From positions 1 to 52,320 of the forward strand of contig QIDH01000002.1 of the NCBI GenBank assembly GCA_003229305.1: a DNA stretch of 52,320 bases. The letters run 5' to 3'. Below the pieces are notes generated by a model. The model worked only from the letters and a program-made list of their open reading frames with translations, was not told the DNA's origin and made no database searches. Below are positions 49,660 through 52,320 of this stretch, one piece after another. Source of the stretch: Acidimicrobiia bacterium (GTDB lineage: Bacteria > Actinomycetota > Acidimicrobiia > Spongiisociales > Spongiisociaceae). The position numbers and the translations under genes were made by a program. Within the stretch, counting starts at the first letter, position 1; each line of letters begins with the position of its first letter.

Positions 49660-50396
49660 ATCCCGACCCCGTGGCGGCCATCACCTTCGGCAAAACGAGC
49701 TGCGCCGACGACTGCGGTGTCCATCACGGCCATGCCAAGTCTGTGTTCGATCCTCAGCCCTTCTAGGATCGATGTGCCCTCGCCCTCCAGCAGAGCTCGG
49801 CGATCCGAACGGACTGTCTCTTGGGGAAATCTGGAGATGGAGTGGGCGATTTCGACTGCGACCGCCAAGGCCTGGCCGGCGGGGACGACCCGGTTCGCCA
49901 ATCCGAATTGCAGTGCTTCTTCCGCGCCAACAGCCCTGCCCGTCAAGATCATGTCGAGAGCCCGTCCTGTACCGACGATCCTCGGAAGCCTCTGGGTTCC
50001 CCCATCCACCAATGGGACTCCAAAGCGTCGCTCGAAACATCCGAAGACAGCATCCTGGGAAGCGATCCTCAGGTCGCACCACAACGCCAGCTCCAGGCCA
50101 CCCGCCACCGCGTAGCCTTCGACGGCTGCCAACGTCGGCTTTCCTACCCGAATGTGGGTGAACCCGAGGTGCCCTTCAGGACGGTCCTCGAGATCGAAAT
50201 CCTTCAGGTCCGCTCCTGCACTGAACACTCCACCCTTCCCAGTGAGGACGGCGACGTCCACATTGTCGTCTGCATCAAAACGTCGCCAGGCGGCCAACAG
50301 TCCTTTGGCGGTGGACTTGTCTATCGAATTACGGCGCTCAGGCCGATCGATGCCAATGATTGCCACCCTGTCGTCCACCTCGTAGGTCACCGTCAC
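49656..50396 (-). CDS. Enoyl-CoA hydratase/isomerase (crotonase) family protein
   Basis: 246 residues from a GTG at 50396, chosen because GGAGG stands five bases upstream; the frame opens at 50408. The oxyanion segment GGVFSAGADLKDF and the catalytic region VEGYAVAGGLELALWCDLRIA are intact. Both catalytic glutamates of enoyl-CoA hydratase are present: the GGLE glutamate (residue 102 from this start) and one 20 residues on in FGCFERRFG (122). Hydration of enoyl-CoAs is therefore plausible; the exact substrate is open. Confidence 0.92.
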   Translation of the reverse strand: MTVTYEVDDRVAIIGIDRPERRNSIDKSTAKGLLAAWRRFDADDNVDVAVLTGKGGVFSAGADLKDFDLEDRPEGHLGFTHIRVGKPTLAAVEGYAVAGGLELALWCDLRIASQDAVFGCFERRFGVPLVDGGTQRLPRIVGTGRALDMILTGRAVGAEEALQFGLANRVVPAGQALAVAVEIAHSISRFPQETVRSDRRALLEGEGTSILEGLRIEHRLGMAVMDTAVVGAARFAEGDGRHGVGI

Positions 50397-50613
50397 CTGA
50401 ACCTCCACTTTCGATCGAGGTCCATCATGGCGAGAACTTGCGCCAGACGCTGCATCTTCTCCGGCTCAGGAGAGTACGGACAGGTTCAACCGCCACGCCA
50501 ACACACAGCCGCCAGTCCTTTGAGGAGTAGGAGTGACGCAGGTTCTGCCCACGGGATCGTCTGTCACCGCCGACAGCGCTTCCCCCCCTCTGCAAATAGG
50601 GCACGATCCAGCC

Positions 50614-50675
50614 GAACTCGGGATTCCCAGTGTCGCTATAGCGACCAATGGAACCCTGAGTTGTACCCAGGGTTC
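50614..50675 (-). repeat. Paired-hairpin intergenic element, copy R4
   Basis: On the minus strand GAACCCTGGGT-ACA-ACTCAGGGTTC forms an 11-bp stem with one G-T pair, then GGTCGCTATAGCGAC (palindrome at 50632-50645) and a tail ending CCCGAGTTC. It begins 22 bases after the CopA stop, in the orientation of that gene. The rest of the 301-base gap 50397-50697 shows no gene. Confidence 0.9.
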
Positions 50676-50697
50676 GTAGAAAACATGGCCGGACGGT

Positions 50698-52320
50698 CTA
50701 TTTGAAGCGGCGCAGTCGGACTGAGTTGCCGACGACCGACACCGACGAGAAGGCCATCGCCCCCGCTGCGATCATCGGATTCAAGAAGCCGAGTGCTGCC
50801 AACGGGATCGCCGCTGTGTTGTAGGCGAATGCCCAAAAGAGATTCTGCTTGATGGTTGTGAACGTCCTGCGAGCGAGTTTGATCGCAGTCACCGACGTTG
50901 CCGGATCGCCAGACATCAGCACAACGTCGCCCGCTTCGATAGCGACGTCAGTCCCGGAGCCGACCGCCATGCCGAGGTCGGCGACGGTCAGCGCCGGGGC
51001 ATCGTTGATTCCGTCGCCGACGAACGCGACGACGTGGCCGTTCGCCTGCATTTCCGAAACGGCCTCGGACTTCTCGCCAGGCAAGACTTCGGCGACAACG
51101 TGATCGATCCCGATCATCGCCGCGATGGCATCTGCGGTCTGCCGAGAGTCGCCGGTCAACATCACCGTAGAGATGTCCTGGCTGTGCAAATCCTCGATGG
51201 CCTTGGCCGACGTCGGACGGACTGTGTCTGCAACGCTGACCACTCCCTCGACCTTGTCATCCCAACCGACCAAGAAGGTGGTGTTGCCTCTATCGGCGAC
51301 CTCGTCGAAGCGTCCCTGCCAGATGTCGACGCCGGCGAGACCAGCTTCGGTGAACAGCAAGGGCTTGCCGACCAGAACGGTCTTGCCTGCGACGACACCC
51401 CTGGCACCCTTACCTTGGATCGATTCGAAATCCTCAACAGGTTCGAGTTCTACGTCTTCTTCCTCTGCACCAAGGGCGACCGCCTTGCCGATGGGATGCT
51501 CAGAACCCGCCTCAAGTGATCCCGCCAGTTTCAGGAATTCTGTGCGATCGCCATCCGTAACGACTTCCACGAGAGTCATCGCCCCTCTGGTCAGGGTTCC
51601 GGTCTTGTCGAAGACCACCGTATCGACACCCTTGGCCCTTTCGAACACCTCGGCATTCTTGAACAGCACTCCCATTTCTGCGCCCCGCCCTGACCCGACC
51701 ATGATGGCCGTCGGGGTCGCCAGGCCCAGAGCGCAAGGGCATGCGATGATCAGCACGGCCACTGCGCTGCTGATTGATCTGGAAACATCCCCTGTCGCCA
51801 CTATCCAGATCACTGCGACCGCCAAGGCGATGGTGATAACGACCGGAACAAACACAAAAGAAATTCGGTCTGCCAATTTCTGGACAGGCGCCTTGGTTGC
51901 CTGAGCGTCCGCGACCAGTTTCATGATCTGGCTGAGGGCGGTGTTGGGGCCGACCTCTTTGACCTCTATCTCGAGCCTGCCCTGCTGGTTGACCGTCGCC
52001 CCGAAAACGTTGTCGCCGATCTCCTTGGTCACCGAGACGCTCTCACCGGTCAGCATGGATTCGTCGACTCCGGACTTTCCAGCCGACACGATTCCGTCGG
52101 CAGGAATCTTCTCACCAGGCAACACCACGACAATCTCGCCTGGAGCGAGCTCGATGGGGTCAACCAGGATCTCCTCTCCGCCTCGGATGACCCTCGCCTG
52201 CTTGGCACCCAGCTCGGCGAGCTTGGCGATCGCGTTCGACGCCTGACCCTTGGCCCTCGCCTCAAAGAACCGGCCGAGGAGAATCAGGCTGATGATCACG
52301 GCCGCCGTCTCATAGAACAG
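50698..52320 (-). CDS. copA: Copper-translocating P-type ATPase, 5-prime end outside the window
   Basis: The visible 540 residues lack the N-terminus, which lies beyond the window edge. Landmarks in order: TGES actuator loop (MLTGESVSV), CPC metal site ([14 protein letters not shown]), phosphorylated Asp in DKTGTLT, SEHP nucleotide motif, MLTGDS, and [10 protein letters not shown]. The last membrane helices have [15 protein letters not shown] and [11 protein letters not shown], the Asn and Met-Ser-Ser residues typical of the Cu(I) (P1B-1) class. It pumps Cu(I) out of the cytoplasm. Possible target of the CsoR at 48275, though not adjacent. Confidence 0.94.
   Translation of the reverse strand: MFYETAAVIISLILLGRFFEARAKGQASNAIAKLAELGAKQARVIRGGEEILVDPIELAPGEIVVVLPGEKIPADGIVSAGKSGVDESMLTGESVSVTKEIGDNVFGATVNQQGRLEIEVKEVGPNTALSQIMKLVADAQATKAPVQKLADRISFVFVPVVITIALAVAVIWIVATGDVSRSISSAVAVLIIACPCALGLATPTAIMVGSGRGAEMGVLFKNAEVFERAKGVDTVVFDKTGTLTRGAMTLVEVVTDGDRTEFLKLAGSLEAGSEHPIGKAVALGAEEEDVELEPVEDFESIQGKGARGVVAGKTVLVGKPLLFTEAGLAGVDIWQGRFDEVADRGNTTFLVGWDDKVEGVVSVADTVRPTSAKAIEDLHSQDISTVMLTGDSRQTADAIAAMIGIDHVVAEVLPGEKSEAVSEMQANGHVVAFVGDGINDAPALTVADLGMAVGSGTDVAIEAGDVVLMSGDPATSVTAIKLARRTFTTIKQNLFWAFAYNTAAIPLAALGFLNPMIAAGAMAFSSVSVVGNSVRLRRFK

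Overview
The window looks like chromosome of a high-GC actinobacterium, probably of the Acidimicrobiia or a neighbouring class. This rests on gene content: PAC2-family protein, Eis-type acetyltransferase, form I carbon monoxide dehydrogenase, DUF4349 lipoprotein, CsoR, XdhC and many actinobacterial hypothetical proteins. It also rests on translation signals: about ten genes carry a -10-like TAnnnT box six or seven bases before the start codon with no ribosome binding site, as expected for leaderless mRNAs. Nothing looks like a phage, transposon, CRISPR array or rRNA operon. The organism is inferred, not identified.

Layout. 1-3.4 kb: a DUF8091-like protein, two TetR regulators (the second with a perfect 10-bp inverted repeat at its start codon), DUF1330 and TfoX-N proteins, and a small hypothetical. 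3.4-11.9 kb, minus strand: a form I (AYRCSFR) aerobic CO dehydrogenase operon coxM-coxS-coxL followed by an XdhC protein fused to a YHS metal-binding domain. Upstream of it are a soluble GAF histidine kinase and NarL-type regulator pair, a MogA/MoaB molybdopterin protein and two tandem stand-alone receiver proteins. 12.3-13.1 kb: fdhD. 13.6-19.2 kb: a TPP riboswitch followed by thiB-thiP-thiQ, an unrecognised protein and thiD. 19.2-22.9 kb: an alpha/beta-hydrolase-like protein without its nucleophile serine, a hotdog thioesterase, a zinc-free medium-chain dehydrogenase/reductase and a 3-hydroxyisobutyrate dehydrogenase family enzyme. 22.9-23.4 kb: tRNA-Asp and tRNA-Phe.

23.4-31.4 kb: DUF4349 lipoprotein, arylamine N-acetyltransferase, a DUF8083-like protein, PaaI-type thioesterase, an ABC-2 exporter pair and a fused E1 alpha/beta 2-oxoacid dehydrogenase. 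31.7-34.3 kb: argS coupled to a GNAT acetyltransferase. 34.3-38.7 kb, minus: glcD-glcE-glcF glycolate oxidase with a membrane protein. 39.0-42.5 kb, minus: hydantoinase/oxoprolinase hyuA-hyuB. 42.6-49.6 kb: Nfu-N protein, two membrane-anchored hypotheticals, Eis-like acetyltransferase, M3 peptidase, a tiny Cys/His protein, CsoR and PAC2 protein. 49.7-52.3 kb, minus: a crotonase and a copper P-type ATPase running off the window end.

How the parts relate. The metabolism suggested is an aerobic heterotroph able to use trace CO, with molybdenum cofactor genes (mogA, fdhD, xdhC) around the CO dehydrogenase, and with glycolate, hydantoin-like and branched-chain substrates. Copper handling genes (CsoR, CopA) are present; the CO dehydrogenase active site itself contains copper.

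The best unexplained signal is a 62-63 base intergenic element present four times (825, 13134, 22891, and 50675 on the minus strand). Each copy has two consecutive hairpins and lies just after a stop codon, in the orientation of the gene it follows. Other leads are the XdhC-YHS fusion beside the Mo-S-Cu enzyme, the unknown gene inside the thiamine operon, and dispersed hexamer and heptamer repeats.
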